Assembly: GCF_002261475.1 (NCBI RefSeq)
Contig: NZ_NEVN01000009.1
Coordinates: forward strand, 62,001 to 126,000
DNA from: Bordetella genomosp. 5
GTDB taxonomy: Bacteria; Pseudomonadota; Gammaproteobacteria; Burkholderiales; Burkholderiaceae_B
Direction of reading: 5' to 3'
Length of the DNA stretch: 64,000 nt
Shown here piece by piece: positions 34,449 through 43,835 of this stretch. Both the position numbers and the translations under genes were made by a program. Below the pieces are notes generated by a model. The model had not been told where the DNA came from. It did no database searches and worked only from the letters and a program-made list of their open reading frames with translations. Numbering within the stretch: position 1 is the first letter of the stretch; the number at the start of each line of letters is the position of its first letter.

Positions 34449-37400
34449 ATGTACTTTGATTACCGTCTCTGGCTCATGACCGCCGGACTGCGTGCCCGCA
34501 TGGCGGGCGGCGTGCTGCTCGGCCTGGCCGCGCTGCTGGCCGGCATCGCGCGCTACGTCTTCCTCGGCCAGTTGCTGGCCCGCGTCTTCGCCCAGCAGCC
34601 CTGGCAGAGCTGGGTCACGCCCGCCCTCTGCGCGGCGCTCATGGTGGTGCTGCGCGCCGGCCTCGATCATCTGCGCACCCGCGCCGCCAACCGTTGCGCC
34701 ACCGCCATCCAGCAGACCCTGCGCGGCGGCCTCTACGACCGCATCGTCGCGCTCGGACCGGCCTGGTTCGCCAATCAGCGCACCGGCGGCATCATGCTGA
34801 GCGTGGTCGACGGCGTCGAGCAATTGCAGACCTTCTTCGGCCGTTATCTGCCGCAGGTCGCGATTTCGCTCATCGCACCGATCGCCATCTTCGCCGTGAT
34901 CGCCTTCTGGGACGTGCCCACGGCGGCGGTGCTGCTCGGCGCCGCGTTGTTCGCCCTGTTCGGGCCCTCGGCGGTCCATGCGCTCGACCGCCGCGCCAGC
35001 CGCGCGCGCGCCGCCGCGCTGAACGATTTCGGTGAAGAGTTCCTCGACGCCGTGCAGGGCCTGCCCACCCTCAAGGCCTTCGGCCAGGGCAAGAGCTTCG
35101 GCCGGCGTCTGGCCGAGCGGGCACGCCGCCTGTCGGACCATACCTTCTGGGTGCTGTCGGTCAGCGTGCTGACGCGCGGCATCAGCGATCTGGGCGTGGC
35201 GCTGGGCGCCGCGCTCGCCATCACCCTCGGCGCAATGCGCGTGGCGCAGGGCGACATGAGCCTCGAAGCCCTGCTCATCGTGCTGATGGCCGGCACCGAG
35301 ATCTTCCGGCCCTTGCGCGATCTGCGCGCCGTGCTGCATCAGGGCATGCTCGGCCAGTCGGCCGCCGCCAGTATCCATGCCCTCAACGACGCCCGCCGCG
35401 ATGACGCCCGCCCCGCGGCCGCCACGGGCCTGGCGCCCGAGCAGCTCGCGCCCACGATTACCTTCGACAACGTGACGTTCGCGTATCAGCCCGAGCGCCC
35501 GGCGCACCGCGGCCTGAGCTTCGAGATCGCGGCCGGCGAACGCGTCGGCGTGGTGGGCCCCAGCGGCGCCGGCAAATCCACCATCGTGCGGCTGTTGCTG
35601 GGCGAAGTCACGCCACAGGCCGGCAGCGTGCGCGTCGGCGGGCACGACGTGCGCGACCTGGCCCACGATGCCCTGCTGTCGCGCATCGCGCTGGTCAGCC
35701 AGGACATCACGCTGTTCCACGGCACCATTGCCGACAACATCCGGCTCGGCCGGCCCGATGCCACGCAGGCGCAGGTCCGCGCGGCGGCGCGTTCGGCCAA
35801 CATCGATGATTTCATCATGGCCCTGCCCGAGGGCTACGACACGCGGCTGGGCGAGCGCGGCCTGCAGCTCTCCGGCGGCCAGCGCCAGCGCGTCGCCATT
35901 GCGCGGGCGCTGCTGCGCGACGCACCCATCCTGATCCTCGACGAGGCCCTGTCGTCGGTGGACTCCGAAAACGAAGCCCTCATCCAGCAGGCGCTCGATC
36001 GCCTGATGGCCGGCCGCAGCACCCTGATCCTGGCGCATCGCCTGGCCAGCGTGATCGGGGCCGACCGCACGCTGGTGCTGGACCAGGGCCGCGTGGTCGA
36101 GTCGGGCACGCACGCCGCGCTCATGCAGGCGCGCGGCCTCTATCACCGGCTGATGCGCGAGCAGGCCGAGCGGCAGCCCGCGGGGCAGCCCCCCGCCGAG
36201 GTTGCGGCCGCCGAGGGTGCGGCCGCGCCAGCGGCGTTCGCCGGCGCCGCCACGGCGGCCCACGACACGACACCCGACGCCGGCGCGCCCACTGGCGCCA
36301 CGCCGCGCGCGCTCGACGACGACGCCGCGCACGTGGGCTGGCGCGGCGTGCTGGGCACGCTGTTGTCGGTGGTGCGGCCATGGCGCGGCACGCTGGTCGC
36401 CACGATCGTGCTCGGCGTGGCCCGCGTGGCGGCCTTCATCGGCGTGGGCGCGCTGAGCGCGCTGGTGGTGGCGGCACTGCGCAACGGCGAGCCCACCGGG
36501 CTGCTGATCGGCGCCCTGCTGGTGGTGGCTCCGCTGGCGGCCCTGTTTCACTGGCTCGAGTCGTGGCTGGCACACGCCATGGCCTACAAGCTGCTGGCGG
36601 ACATGCGCGTCAATCTCTACGACAAGCTCGAACAGCTCGCGCCGGCCTACCTGCTCGAGCGACGCTCGGGCGACCTGGTCGCGCTGGCCACGCAGGATGT
36701 GGAGATGATCGAATACTTCTACGCGCACACCATCGCGCCGGCCATCGTGTCGGTGCTGGTGCCCGCCACCGTGCTCGGTTTCCTGGCCGTGTACAGCTGG
36801 CCGGTGGCGCTCGCGCTGCTGCCCTTCCTGGGCTACGCGATGCTGTCGCCGGTGCGCGGACGGCGGCGCGTCGACGCGCTGGGCGAACAGGCTCGCGCCG
36901 CGTTGGGCGAGATGAGCGCCCACCTGACCGACACCATCCAGGGTCTGGCCGACCTGACCGCGTTCCAGGCCACGGACCGCCGCCGCGCGCAGTTCCTTGC
37001 GCTGGCCGAGCGCTACGGCCAGCGCCGCCAGGCGATTCTCGACGACCTGTCCGCGCAGAACGCCTGGTTCGAAGTGGCGATGGGCCTGGGCGGTCTGGCG
37101 GTCGCGGTGACGGGCGCGCTGCTGGCAGGCGCCGGCGCGCTGGATCCGGCCATGGTGCCGCTGCTCGTGCTCGTGGCGCTGGCCACGTTCCTGCCGGTCT
37201 CGGAAATCTCGCAGGTCAGCCGCCAGCTGGCCGACACGGTGGCCGCCAGCCGCCGGCTGCACGTGGTGTCGCACGAGCCGGTGCCCGTCACCGACGGTCC
37301 GCGCCAGCTTCCGCGCGCCACGGGCGGCCTGCCCATCGCGTTCGAACAGGTGGGCTTCCGCTATCCGCGTGCCGCGCGCGATACCCTCACCGGCCTGAGC

Positions 37401-38069
37401 TTCGCGATCGCGCCGGGCACCACGGTGGCGCTGGTGGGCGCCTCCGGCGCGGGCAAGAGCACGATCGCCAGCCTGCTGCTGCGCTTCTGGGACGTGAGCC
37501 AGGGTGCGATCCGGATCGGGGGCGCCGACGTGCGCGAGCTGCAGCTCGACAATCTGCGCGACCACGTGGCGCTGGTCACCCAGGACACCTATTTGTTCAA
37601 TGACACGCTCGCCGCCAACATCCGCCTGGCCCGCCCCGATGCGAGCGATGCCGACGTGCAGACCGCGCTGCATCGCGCGGCGCTGTCGGAGTTCGTGGCG
37701 GCCCTGCCGCAAGGGCTCGCCACGCCGGTGGGCGAGCGCGGCATGCAGCTGTCCGGGGGCCAGCGGCAGCGCATCTCGATCGCGCGCGCCTTCCTGAAGA
37801 ACGCGCCGATCCTGATCCTGGACGAGGCCACCTCGCACCTCGACACCCTGAGCGAGGTGCAGGTGCGCGGCGCGCTCGACGCGCTGATGCGCGAACGCAC
37901 CACGCTCGTGATTGCGCATCGCCTGTCCACCATCCGCGAGGCCGATCAGATCCTGGTGCTCGACCAGGGCCGACTGGCCGAACAGGGCACGCACGCCGAC
38001 CTGCTCGCGCAGGGCGGGCATTACGCCCGGCTGATCCGCCACCAGGCCCTGGGCAGCGTGGCGGCCTGA
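34449..38069 (+). CDS. fused two-half ABC exporter, CydDC-like
   Basis: A 1206-residue protein with two complete ABC-exporter halves in one chain, each with six membrane helices and an ATPase. Walker A motifs are GPSGAGKST (~370) and GASGAGKST (~996); signatures LSGGQRQRVAIARALL and LSGGQRQRISIARAFL; Walker B LILDEALSSVD and LILDEATSHLD. A ~65-residue Ala/Pro-rich linker joins the halves. The closest familiar arrangement is CydD plus CydC, normally two genes exporting cysteine/glutathione for cytochrome bd assembly, but no cyd oxidase gene is nearby, so the substrate is open. AAGGAG precedes ATG 34449. Confidence 0.85.
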   Translation: MYFDYRLWLMTAGLRARMAGGVLLGLAALLAGIARYVFLGQLLARVFAQQPWQSWVTPALCAALMVVLRAGLDHLRTRAANRCATAIQQTLRGGLYDRIVALGPAWFANQRTGGIMLSVVDGVEQLQTFFGRYLPQVAISLIAPIAIFAVIAFWDVPTAAVLLGAALFALFGPSAVHALDRRASRARAAALNDFGEEFLDAVQGLPTLKAFGQGKSFGRRLAERARRLSDHTFWVLSVSVLTRGISDLGVALGAALAITLGAMRVAQGDMSLEALLIVLMAGTEIFRPLRDLRAVLHQGMLGQSAAASIHALNDARRDDARPAAATGLAPEQLAPTITFDNVTFAYQPERPAHRGLSFEIAAGERVGVVGPSGAGKSTIVRLLLGEVTPQAGSVRVGGHDVRDLAHDALLSRIALVSQDITLFHGTIADNIRLGRPDATQAQVRAAARSANIDDFIMALPEGYDTRLGERGLQLSGGQRQRVAIARALLRDAPILILDEALSSVDSENEALIQQALDRLMAGRSTLILAHRLASVIGADRTLVLDQGRVVESGTHAALMQARGLYHRLMREQAERQPAGQPPAEVAAAEGAAAPAAFAGAATAAHDTTPDAGAPTGATPRALDDDAAHVGWRGVLGTLLSVVRPWRGTLVATIVLGVARVAAFIGVGALSALVVAALRNGEPTGLLIGALLVVAPLAALFHWLESWLAHAMAYKLLADMRVNLYDKLEQLAPAYLLERRSGDLVALATQDVEMIEYFYAHTIAPAIVSVLVPATVLGFLAVYSWPVALALLPFLGYAMLSPVRGRRRVDALGEQARAALGEMSAHLTDTIQGLADLTAFQATDRRRAQFLALAERYGQRRQAILDDLSAQNAWFEVAMGLGGLAVAVTGALLAGAGALDPAMVPLLVLVALATFLPVSEISQVSRQLADTVAASRRLHVVSHEPVPVTDGPRQLPRATGGLPIAFEQVGFRYPRAARDTLTGLSFAIAPGTTVALVGASGAGKSTIASLLLRFWDVSQGAIRIGGADVRELQLDNLRDHVALVTQDTYLFNDTLAANIRLARPDASDADVQTALHRAALSEFVAALPQGLATPVGERGMQLSGGQRQRISIARAFLKNAPILILDEATSHLDTLSEVQVRGALDALMRERTTLVIAHRLSTIREADQILVLDQGRLAEQGTHADLLAQGGHYARLIRHQALGSVAA

Positions 38070-38113
38070 CGCAGCGGCGACTCTGTACGAAACTGATTCA
38101 TTTGGTTAAACAT

Positions 38114-38142
38114 CCGCCCCCCGTCCGGGGGGCGGCTTGCTT
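38114..38142 (+). terminator. hairpin terminator after the ABC exporter
   Basis: Perfect 9-bp stem CCGCCCCCC (38114-38122) / GGGGGGCGG (38127-38135), 4-nt loop, then CTTGCTT. The U-tract is weak, so termination may be partial. Confidence 0.55.
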
Positions 38143-38203
38143 ATGATCGCGCCATGACAAGCAACGACCCGGCCCACGATGCCGGGCAAGAGCCCTTATA
38201 TCC

Positions 38204-38980
38204 ATGGCGCAAGCGTTCGTAGCGTTATCGGCCTGGCAGGTCATGCTTGCCGGCCTGCTGTTCTTTGGCGGTATCTATCTGGTGTTCGGCGCCACCACAT
38301 GGCTGCTCACCCACCACATCCTGCCGCGTCTCGGCCTGGGTCGCCCGCTCGACACGCGCCCGCTCGCGCCGGGCCAGCTGCGCCGCGAGCTGTCGCAGTC
38401 GGCGCTCTCGATCCTGCTCTTCGGCACCGGCATGATCTTCCCGTGGGGGCTGCTGCAACTGGGCTGGGCGCGCCTGGACTACGACGCCGGCTGGCAGCAG
38501 ATCTCGCTCGAGATCCTGTTCCTGCTCGCCTGGAACGACGTGCATTTCTGGGTCAATCACCGCCTGCTGCACACGAAGCTGCTGCGCCGCTTCCATCTGC
38601 CGCACCATCGCTCCGTGGTCACGACCCCGTTCTCGACCTACAGCTTCCACCCGATCGAGGCGCTGATGCTGGGCAACGTGATCCTGCTGCCCATGCTGCT
38701 GCACGACTTCAGCTTCTGGTCGCTGCTGTCGGTCCCGCTGTTCAGCCTGTTCTTCAACTGCATCGGGCACGCCAACTACGATTTCTTCCCCAACGTGTCG
38801 TACGCGCACTGGTTTGCCGCCAGCCGCCGCCACCACCTGCATCACGCCTGCTACAACGGCAATTACGGTTTCCAGTTCACGTTCATGGACCGTCTGTTCC
38901 GCACGCGCCTGCCGGCCGATGCGGCCGAGCGCCAATGGCAGGCGGCCCGCCAACGAGGCGCACATGGCGCGCAGTCGTGA
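38204..38980 (+). CDS. sterol desaturase/fatty acid hydroxylase family membrane protein
   Basis: A 258-residue integral-membrane diiron oxygenase of the fatty acid hydroxylase superfamily. Four hydrophobic segments and the eight-histidine signature are present: HFWVNHRLLH (~117), FHLPHHRS (~132), HANYDFFPN (~188) and RRHHLHHACYNGNYGF (~205). It would hydroxylate or desaturate a lipid chain. The next gene starts 17 bp before its stop, so the two are co-translated. This is the first gene of a five-gene cluster. Confidence 0.87.
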   Translation: MAQAFVALSAWQVMLAGLLFFGGIYLVFGATTWLLTHHILPRLGLGRPLDTRPLAPGQLRRELSQSALSILLFGTGMIFPWGLLQLGWARLDYDAGWQQISLEILFLLAWNDVHFWVNHRLLHTKLLRRFHLPHHRSVVTTPFSTYSFHPIEALMLGNVILLPMLLHDFSFWSLLSVPLFSLFFNCIGHANYDFFPNVSYAHWFAASRRHHLHHACYNGNYGFQFTFMDRLFRTRLPADAAERQWQAARQRGAHGAQS

Positions 38981-39899
38981 CCCGGGCGGCCGGCCGAGCG
39001 CCTCGCCCGGACCGCTCGCCCTGCGCCATCGGCGCGACCTGCAGAGCCTCGCCTACCTGCTGCTGACGCCGCTGCTCGCCATATGGATGTGGCGCAACGG
39101 CTTCTCGTGGCCGCTCTATCTGCTGTTGCTGTTCCTCACGCTGGGCGTGGGCGTCATCCATCACAACCATACGCACCTGCGCATGTGGCGCGGGCGCGGC
39201 GCGCGCGCGGCGAATCGCCTCACCGACTTCTGGATCACGCTGCTGCAAGGGCATCCGACTTTTGTCTTCTGGCCCGCGCACGTGGGCAACCATCACCGCT
39301 ACAAACACGGCGCGCGCGACGTGGCGCGCACCTATCGCTTCGGCGGTGACACCAATCACCTGTGGGGCTACCTGATCCATCCGGTGCAGGCGGTGTGGGT
39401 GCTGTTTCCGGTCTTCTTCGGCTGGCTCGCCCGCATGCGCCGCCGCCATCCCGGCGTATGGCGCTACTGCATGGCGCAGTATGCGGTGTGGCTGGGCCTC
39501 TGGGGCGGTCTGCTGGCGCTCGACCCGGTGAAGGCGCTGCTGTATGTCATCGTGCCGCAGCTGCACGGCCTGCACTGGCTGCTCGCCACCAACTATCTGC
39601 AGCACGCGCATGCCGATGGCGGCCCGCGCGCGCAGGCCGGGCTCGATTACGCCCGCAATTTCGAGGGCTGGGTCAATCCCCTGCTCTTCAACATCGGCCT
39701 GCACACCGCGCACCACGAGAATCCGCGCGTGCACTGGGCCGACCTCGCCCGCCTGCACCGCACGCATTACCGCGAGCGCGTCGCGCCCGAACTGAACGAG
39801 CGCGGCCTGGTGCCCTACATGCTGCGCGTCTTCGTGCTCGCCAACGTCATGCCCCGCCTGCGCTCGCGCTCGCGCATGGCCGCCGAACACGTCCGCTGA
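38964..39899 (+). CDS. membrane fatty acid desaturase
   Basis: A 311-residue membrane desaturase with several hydrophobic segments and the three histidine boxes: VGVIHHNHTHLRMW (~55-68), WPAHVGNHHRYKH (~102-114) and HTAHHENPRVHW (~249-260). These bind the diiron centre of acyl-lipid or acyl-CoA desaturases. The ATG at 38964 overlaps the previous gene by 17 bp and follows a GAGG. The substrate position is unknown. It lies 22 bp before the ketosynthase fusion. Confidence 0.87.
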   Translation: MARSRDPGGRPSASPGPLALRHRRDLQSLAYLLLTPLLAIWMWRNGFSWPLYLLLLFLTLGVGVIHHNHTHLRMWRGRGARAANRLTDFWITLLQGHPTFVFWPAHVGNHHRYKHGARDVARTYRFGGDTNHLWGYLIHPVQAVWVLFPVFFGWLARMRRRHPGVWRYCMAQYAVWLGLWGGLLALDPVKALLYVIVPQLHGLHWLLATNYLQHAHADGGPRAQAGLDYARNFEGWVNPLLFNIGLHTAHHENPRVHWADLARLHRTHYRERVAPELNERGLVPYMLRVFVLANVMPRLRSRSRMAAEHVR

Positions 39900-39921
39900 C
39901 TTTCACAAAAAGAGATCCGAC

Positions 39922-41841
39922 ATGCCTATTGCGTTCGACCGCGTGTATCTGCAAAGCGCCGGCTACTTCATGCCCGGCGAACCCGTCGACAACGATGCGA
40001 TGGATGCGTACATCGCACCGCTCAACCGCATGTCGACCCGCATCAAGACGCGCATCCTGGCCGAGAACGGCATCAAGACGCGGCACTACGCCATCGACAC
40101 CGATGGCGGCACGCGCCACACCAATGCGCAGCTGGCCGCGCAGGCCATCCAGGACTGCCTGGGCCGCGCGGGCGGCGAGCTGGCGCAGGTGTCGTATCTG
40201 GCGAGCGGGTCCTCGGGCGGCGACGCGCTGATGCCCGGCTTTGCCAACATGATCCAGGGCGAGCTCGCCGCGCCGCCCATGGAAACGCTGTCGGTACACG
40301 GCATCTGCGCCGCCGGCGTGAGCGCCATCCAGAGCGCCGCGCAGGCCATCCAGGCCGGTGGACACGAGCGCGCGCTCGCGGTCGCCGCCGAGCTGCCGTC
40401 CCGCCTCTTCAAGCGCTCGCGCTTCGCTGCGCGCGGCTACGACGCCGACTTCGATTCGCACTTCCTGCGCTGGATGCTGTCCGACGGCGCCGGCGCCATG
40501 CTGCTCGGTTCGGACGGCAGCGCGCTGCCGGGCGCCTCACAGGGCATCAAGCTCAAGCTCGACTGGATACACCAGCGCTCGTTCTCGGGCGACTATCCCG
40601 TCTGCATGCAGCTGGGGCTGCCGGCCGACCGCAAGCAGGGGCATCTGGATTACCCCTCGTGGCAAGAGGCGGAAGCCGACGGCGCGCTGTCGCTGCGCCA
40701 GGACATCCGGCTGCTGCCGCATCTGTTCGACATCGGCATCCACGAGTACGTGAAACTCGTGCGCGACGAATGGATCGCGCCCGGCCAGGTCGATCACTTC
40801 CTGTGCCACTACTCGTCGGAGAAGTTCATTCCGGTGGTCGCCGACCTGATGGAAAAGGCCAACCTCGAGATCCCGCGCGAGAAGTGGTACAGCAACCTCG
40901 CGTGGCGCGGCAACACCGGCGCCGCCTCGATCCTCATCATGCTCGCGGAGTTTCTCGAGACCCGTACCGTCAAGCCGGGCGAGCGGATCTTCTGCTACAT
41001 CCCCGAGTCGGGCCGGTTCATGACGGCGTACATGTGCTTCACGGCGCAGGCGCTCGACGACGACCGCGTGCAGGTGGCCGTGCCGGCCCGCCGCGCCGCC
41101 GCCACGCTCGGCGACGATGCCGACGACATCGCGCCTCCGCACGATCCCGCCTATGCCCCGCAGGGCCTGTCGCAGCTTCTCACCGAGCTGGCCGCGATCT
41201 GGCATGACTACCGCTCGCGCGTGTGGCGCACGCCGGTGATCCAGCGCCTGCGCCGGCGCGAGTTCGAGACCGCCGATTATCTGCGCTGGATGGAATGCTG
41301 GGTGCCGCAGGTGCGGGAAGGCAGCAAGTGGATGCGCGAAGGCGCCGCCTCGCTGGGCCCGCAATACGCCCCGCTGGCCGAGCTCATCGGCATGCACGCC
41401 GGCGAGGAACAGAACGACTTCATGATTCTGTTCGAGGATTACCGCAAGGCCGGCGGCCAGGCCGAGAACATCGACGCCCTGCGCCGCAATCCCGGCGGCG
41501 AGGCGCTCAACGCCTACCTGCACGCGCTCGCGGCCACGAACGATCCGATCGGCCTGCTGGGTGCGATCTACATCATCGAAGGCACGGGCCAGCGCATCGT
41601 GCCCGCCCTGCTGCCCCTGCTCAAGGCCAGCCTGGACCTGCCGCCCGACGTCTTCCGCTTCCTCGAGTACCACGGGCACAATGACGAGCATCATCTGGCC
41701 CGCTGGCTCGCGGCGGTGGAGCTCGCGCTCGACTGCGACGAAGACGGCCAGGCCGAACAACGTATCATCGACACCGCACGCCGCACGGCGGCGCTGTACC
41801 TGATGCAATTCCAATACGTGATGGAGCAGGCCCCGGCATGA
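39922..41841 (+). CDS. KAS III-like ketosynthase fused to a heme-oxygenase-like diiron domain
   Basis: A 639-residue two-domain protein. Residues ~1-390 form a FabH/OleA-type condensing enzyme with the triad Cys129 (SVHGICAAGVSA), His296 (FLCHYSSEKF) and Asn331 (WRGNTGAAS). Residues ~410-639 resemble heme-oxygenase-like diiron oxidases: Glu458, Glu487/His492 (ELIGMHAGEEQND), Glu553 (YIIEGTGQ) and an H-x3-D-x2-H set His584/Asp588/His591, the spacing I recall for SznF and CADD. A plausible reaction is condensation of an acyl chain followed by oxidative modification or decarboxylation; this is inference. It overlaps the next gene by 4 bp (ATGA). Confidence 0.78.
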   Translation: MPIAFDRVYLQSAGYFMPGEPVDNDAMDAYIAPLNRMSTRIKTRILAENGIKTRHYAIDTDGGTRHTNAQLAAQAIQDCLGRAGGELAQVSYLASGSSGGDALMPGFANMIQGELAAPPMETLSVHGICAAGVSAIQSAAQAIQAGGHERALAVAAELPSRLFKRSRFAARGYDADFDSHFLRWMLSDGAGAMLLGSDGSALPGASQGIKLKLDWIHQRSFSGDYPVCMQLGLPADRKQGHLDYPSWQEAEADGALSLRQDIRLLPHLFDIGIHEYVKLVRDEWIAPGQVDHFLCHYSSEKFIPVVADLMEKANLEIPREKWYSNLAWRGNTGAASILIMLAEFLETRTVKPGERIFCYIPESGRFMTAYMCFTAQALDDDRVQVAVPARRAAATLGDDADDIAPPHDPAYAPQGLSQLLTELAAIWHDYRSRVWRTPVIQRLRRREFETADYLRWMECWVPQVREGSKWMREGAASLGPQYAPLAELIGMHAGEEQNDFMILFEDYRKAGGQAENIDALRRNPGGEALNAYLHALAATNDPIGLLGAIYIIEGTGQRIVPALLPLLKASLDLPPDVFRFLEYHGHNDEHHLARWLAAVELALDCDEDGQAEQRIIDTARRTAALYLMQFQYVMEQAPA

Positions 41842-42734
41842 AAGAACCGGCGTTTCTCGTCGACGGCCACGACATGGCCGACCCCAACCCCTGGCTCGCG
41901 CTTTACCTCGACCGCAGCACGCCGCTGCCCGACAAGGTAAAGAAGGCCTGGCTCACCGATTCCAGCAGCGGCTCGCGCCAGTACCTGCTGCCGTTCGTGC
42001 GCCCGATCGCGCGGCTCTTCATCATCCTGATCCAGGTGATCAAGACCTTCGTGCCGCGCCGCTGGTCGCACTCGCGCCTGCTGCACCGCATCCTGGCGTG
42101 GGGCCTGAACCGCTTCGTCTCGCCCGAAGCCAACTGGCTGATCCTGCGCCACTTCCACCTCGGCGCCCAGATCCTGGCGTTCATTGCGGCCAATGCACCG
42201 GTGCGCGTGGGTACCACGCCGCTCGAGCCGCGCACGATCGACGATCTGAAGGACGAGCTCTTCGTCAAACACGATCTGAACCTGTTCAACTTCGTCATCC
42301 GGTTGAACCAGGCCATGCGCGATGCCGGCGTGGAGATGCACGCGCCCGAGCGGCTGGATTTCTCGATGATCCAGGATCCGGGCCTGCGGCTCGAAGACAT
42401 GCCCCAGGGCCGCTGGAACAAGCTCGACCTGCAGAGTGCTATCGAGCTGTTCACGCCGCTGTATCAGCTGATGCTGACCGACAACGATTTCTGGCGCGCC
42501 TGCAATTCCCTCCAGCTCGACGAGACCATCGGCATCTATTCGGCGCAGCTGCTCGGCGCGCCCCAGCATCTGGTGCTGGTCAACAACAAACATCCGCTGG
42601 TGCCGATGTCCACGCTGCGCGCGGGCTATCGGCTGGTGCTGCACGGCTTGTCGACCGAAATGCTGCACAGCCTGCTGATGGCCGAGCGCCACGCGCAGGA
42701 AGGCGACGCGCCGCCGCCCGCTCCGATCGCCTGA
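41838..42734 (+). CDS. protein of unknown function in the lipid cluster
   Basis: 298 residues, translationally coupled to the ketosynthase fusion. I do not recognise the family with certainty. One or two hydrophobic stretches lie at ~45-65 (PFVRPIARLFIILIQVIKTF). A conserved-looking RHFHLGAQILAFIAANAP (~98-115) and KHDLNLFNFVIRLNQAM (~142-158) contain several His and Asp residues. No signal peptide or nucleotide-binding motif is visible. Its position suggests a partner, carrier or membrane anchor for the ketosynthase product. Confidence 0.72.
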   Translation: MKEPAFLVDGHDMADPNPWLALYLDRSTPLPDKVKKAWLTDSSSGSRQYLLPFVRPIARLFIILIQVIKTFVPRRWSHSRLLHRILAWGLNRFVSPEANWLILRHFHLGAQILAFIAANAPVRVGTTPLEPRTIDDLKDELFVKHDLNLFNFVIRLNQAMRDAGVEMHAPERLDFSMIQDPGLRLEDMPQGRWNKLDLQSAIELFTPLYQLMLTDNDFWRACNSLQLDETIGIYSAQLLGAPQHLVLVNNKHPLVPMSTLRAGYRLVLHGLSTEMLHSLLMAERHAQEGDAPPPAPIA

Positions 42735-42861
42735 GCGCGACGCGCGTCATATTCCGTCGTATCTCGTCGGATCCGCACGCGAAACACGCCAGGGCTTTCA
42801 GAAAGTTGAAAGTCGCGCGCCCAGACAATGGGCGCCGTTTTCAAACCAAGGAAGCCCTGTC

Positions 42862-43770
42862 ATGCGTGCCCTGCTGCGCCACTCTCTTCTCGCCCTCACC
42901 CTCGCGCTGCCCCTGTCCGGGTGGCCGCTCGCGCCCGCGCACGCGCAGAACGCCGCCGCGCAACACGAGATCGAGGCCGCCGGCAGCGCTGCCATGGCGG
43001 CGGCCAAGGAAGGCCCCGCGGACATCGCCCTCGGTGACCAGGCCGTGCTCAAGCTGCCCGCCGACATGATGTTCGTGCCCAAGCAACAGGCGCAGCGCCT
43101 GATGCAGGCGCATGGCAACGGCAAGGATCCCGACATGCTGGGGCTGGTGCTGCCGATGAGCGAGTCGGCCGACTGGGTCGCCACCGTCAACTTCGAGAAG
43201 GCCGGCTACATCAAGGACGACGACGCCAAGAACTGGGATGTCGACGAGCTGCTGCAAAGCCTGAAAGACGGGACCGAGTCCGGCAACAAAGACCGCCGCG
43301 AGATGGGCTTTCCCGAACTGACCGTGGCCGGATGGGCCGAGACGCCCAAGTACGATGGCGAGAAGCGGCGTCTGGTCTGGTCCGCCATCGCGCAGACCAA
43401 GGGCGCGAGCGGCGAAGACGCCTCCGTCAACTACAACACCTATGCGCTGGGCCGCGAAGGCTACATCTCGCTCGATCTGATCACCAGCCAGAGCCAGGTC
43501 GCGGCCGACAAGCACAACGCCCTGCAACTGCTCGACGCGATCCAGTATGTGGACGGTAAGCGTTACGACGATTTCAATGCCTCCACCGACAAGGTCGCGG
43601 AGTACGGCATCGCCGCGCTCGTGGCCGGCGTGGCCGCAAAGAAACTCGGTCTGTTCGCCATGATCGCGGCCTTCGCCGCGAAGTTCGGCAAGGTGCTCAT
43701 CCTCGCGCTGGCCGCGCTCGGCGGCGGACTCTGGACCCGCCTGCGCGGCAAAAAGACCCCCGCACGGTAA
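42862..43770 (+). CDS. DUF2167 family membrane-anchored protein
   Basis: A 302-residue precursor with a signal peptide (residues 1-28, ending AHAQ). Its periplasmic DUF2167-type region includes LGLVLPMSESADWVATVNFE and a GYIKDDDAKNWDVDELLQ segment. Two C-terminal hydrophobic helices (~245-290) and a basic tail follow. The function of the family is unknown. It is 127 bp downstream of the preceding gene, so it may be read separately. An AAGGA lies upstream of the ATG. Confidence 0.82.
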   Translation: MRALLRHSLLALTLALPLSGWPLAPAHAQNAAAQHEIEAAGSAAMAAAKEGPADIALGDQAVLKLPADMMFVPKQQAQRLMQAHGNGKDPDMLGLVLPMSESADWVATVNFEKAGYIKDDDAKNWDVDELLQSLKDGTESGNKDRREMGFPELTVAGWAETPKYDGEKRRLVWSAIAQTKGASGEDASVNYNTYALGREGYISLDLITSQSQVAADKHNALQLLDAIQYVDGKRYDDFNASTDKVAEYGIAALVAGVAAKKLGLFAMIAAFAAKFGKVLILALAALGGGLWTRLRGKKTPAR

Positions 43771-43772
43771 AA

Positions 43773-43814
43773 GTGGGCGGCGAGCTGCGGGCGGCTAGCT
43801 GCGGGCGGCGAGCC
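43773..43814. repeat. three tandem copies of a 14-bp GC-rich unit
   Basis: Unit GCGGGCGGCKAGCY repeated three times immediately after the DUF2167 stop codon. Its reverse complement resembles the unit at 31843-31898. Confidence 0.82.
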
Positions 43815-43835
43815 GCAGACCGCCCTCTCGGGCGC

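Noticed and set aside
34416-38042. Minus-strand open frame of about 1200 codons opposite the ABC exporter
   Set aside because: Antisense of two ATPase domains with low-complexity His/Gln/Arg composition.
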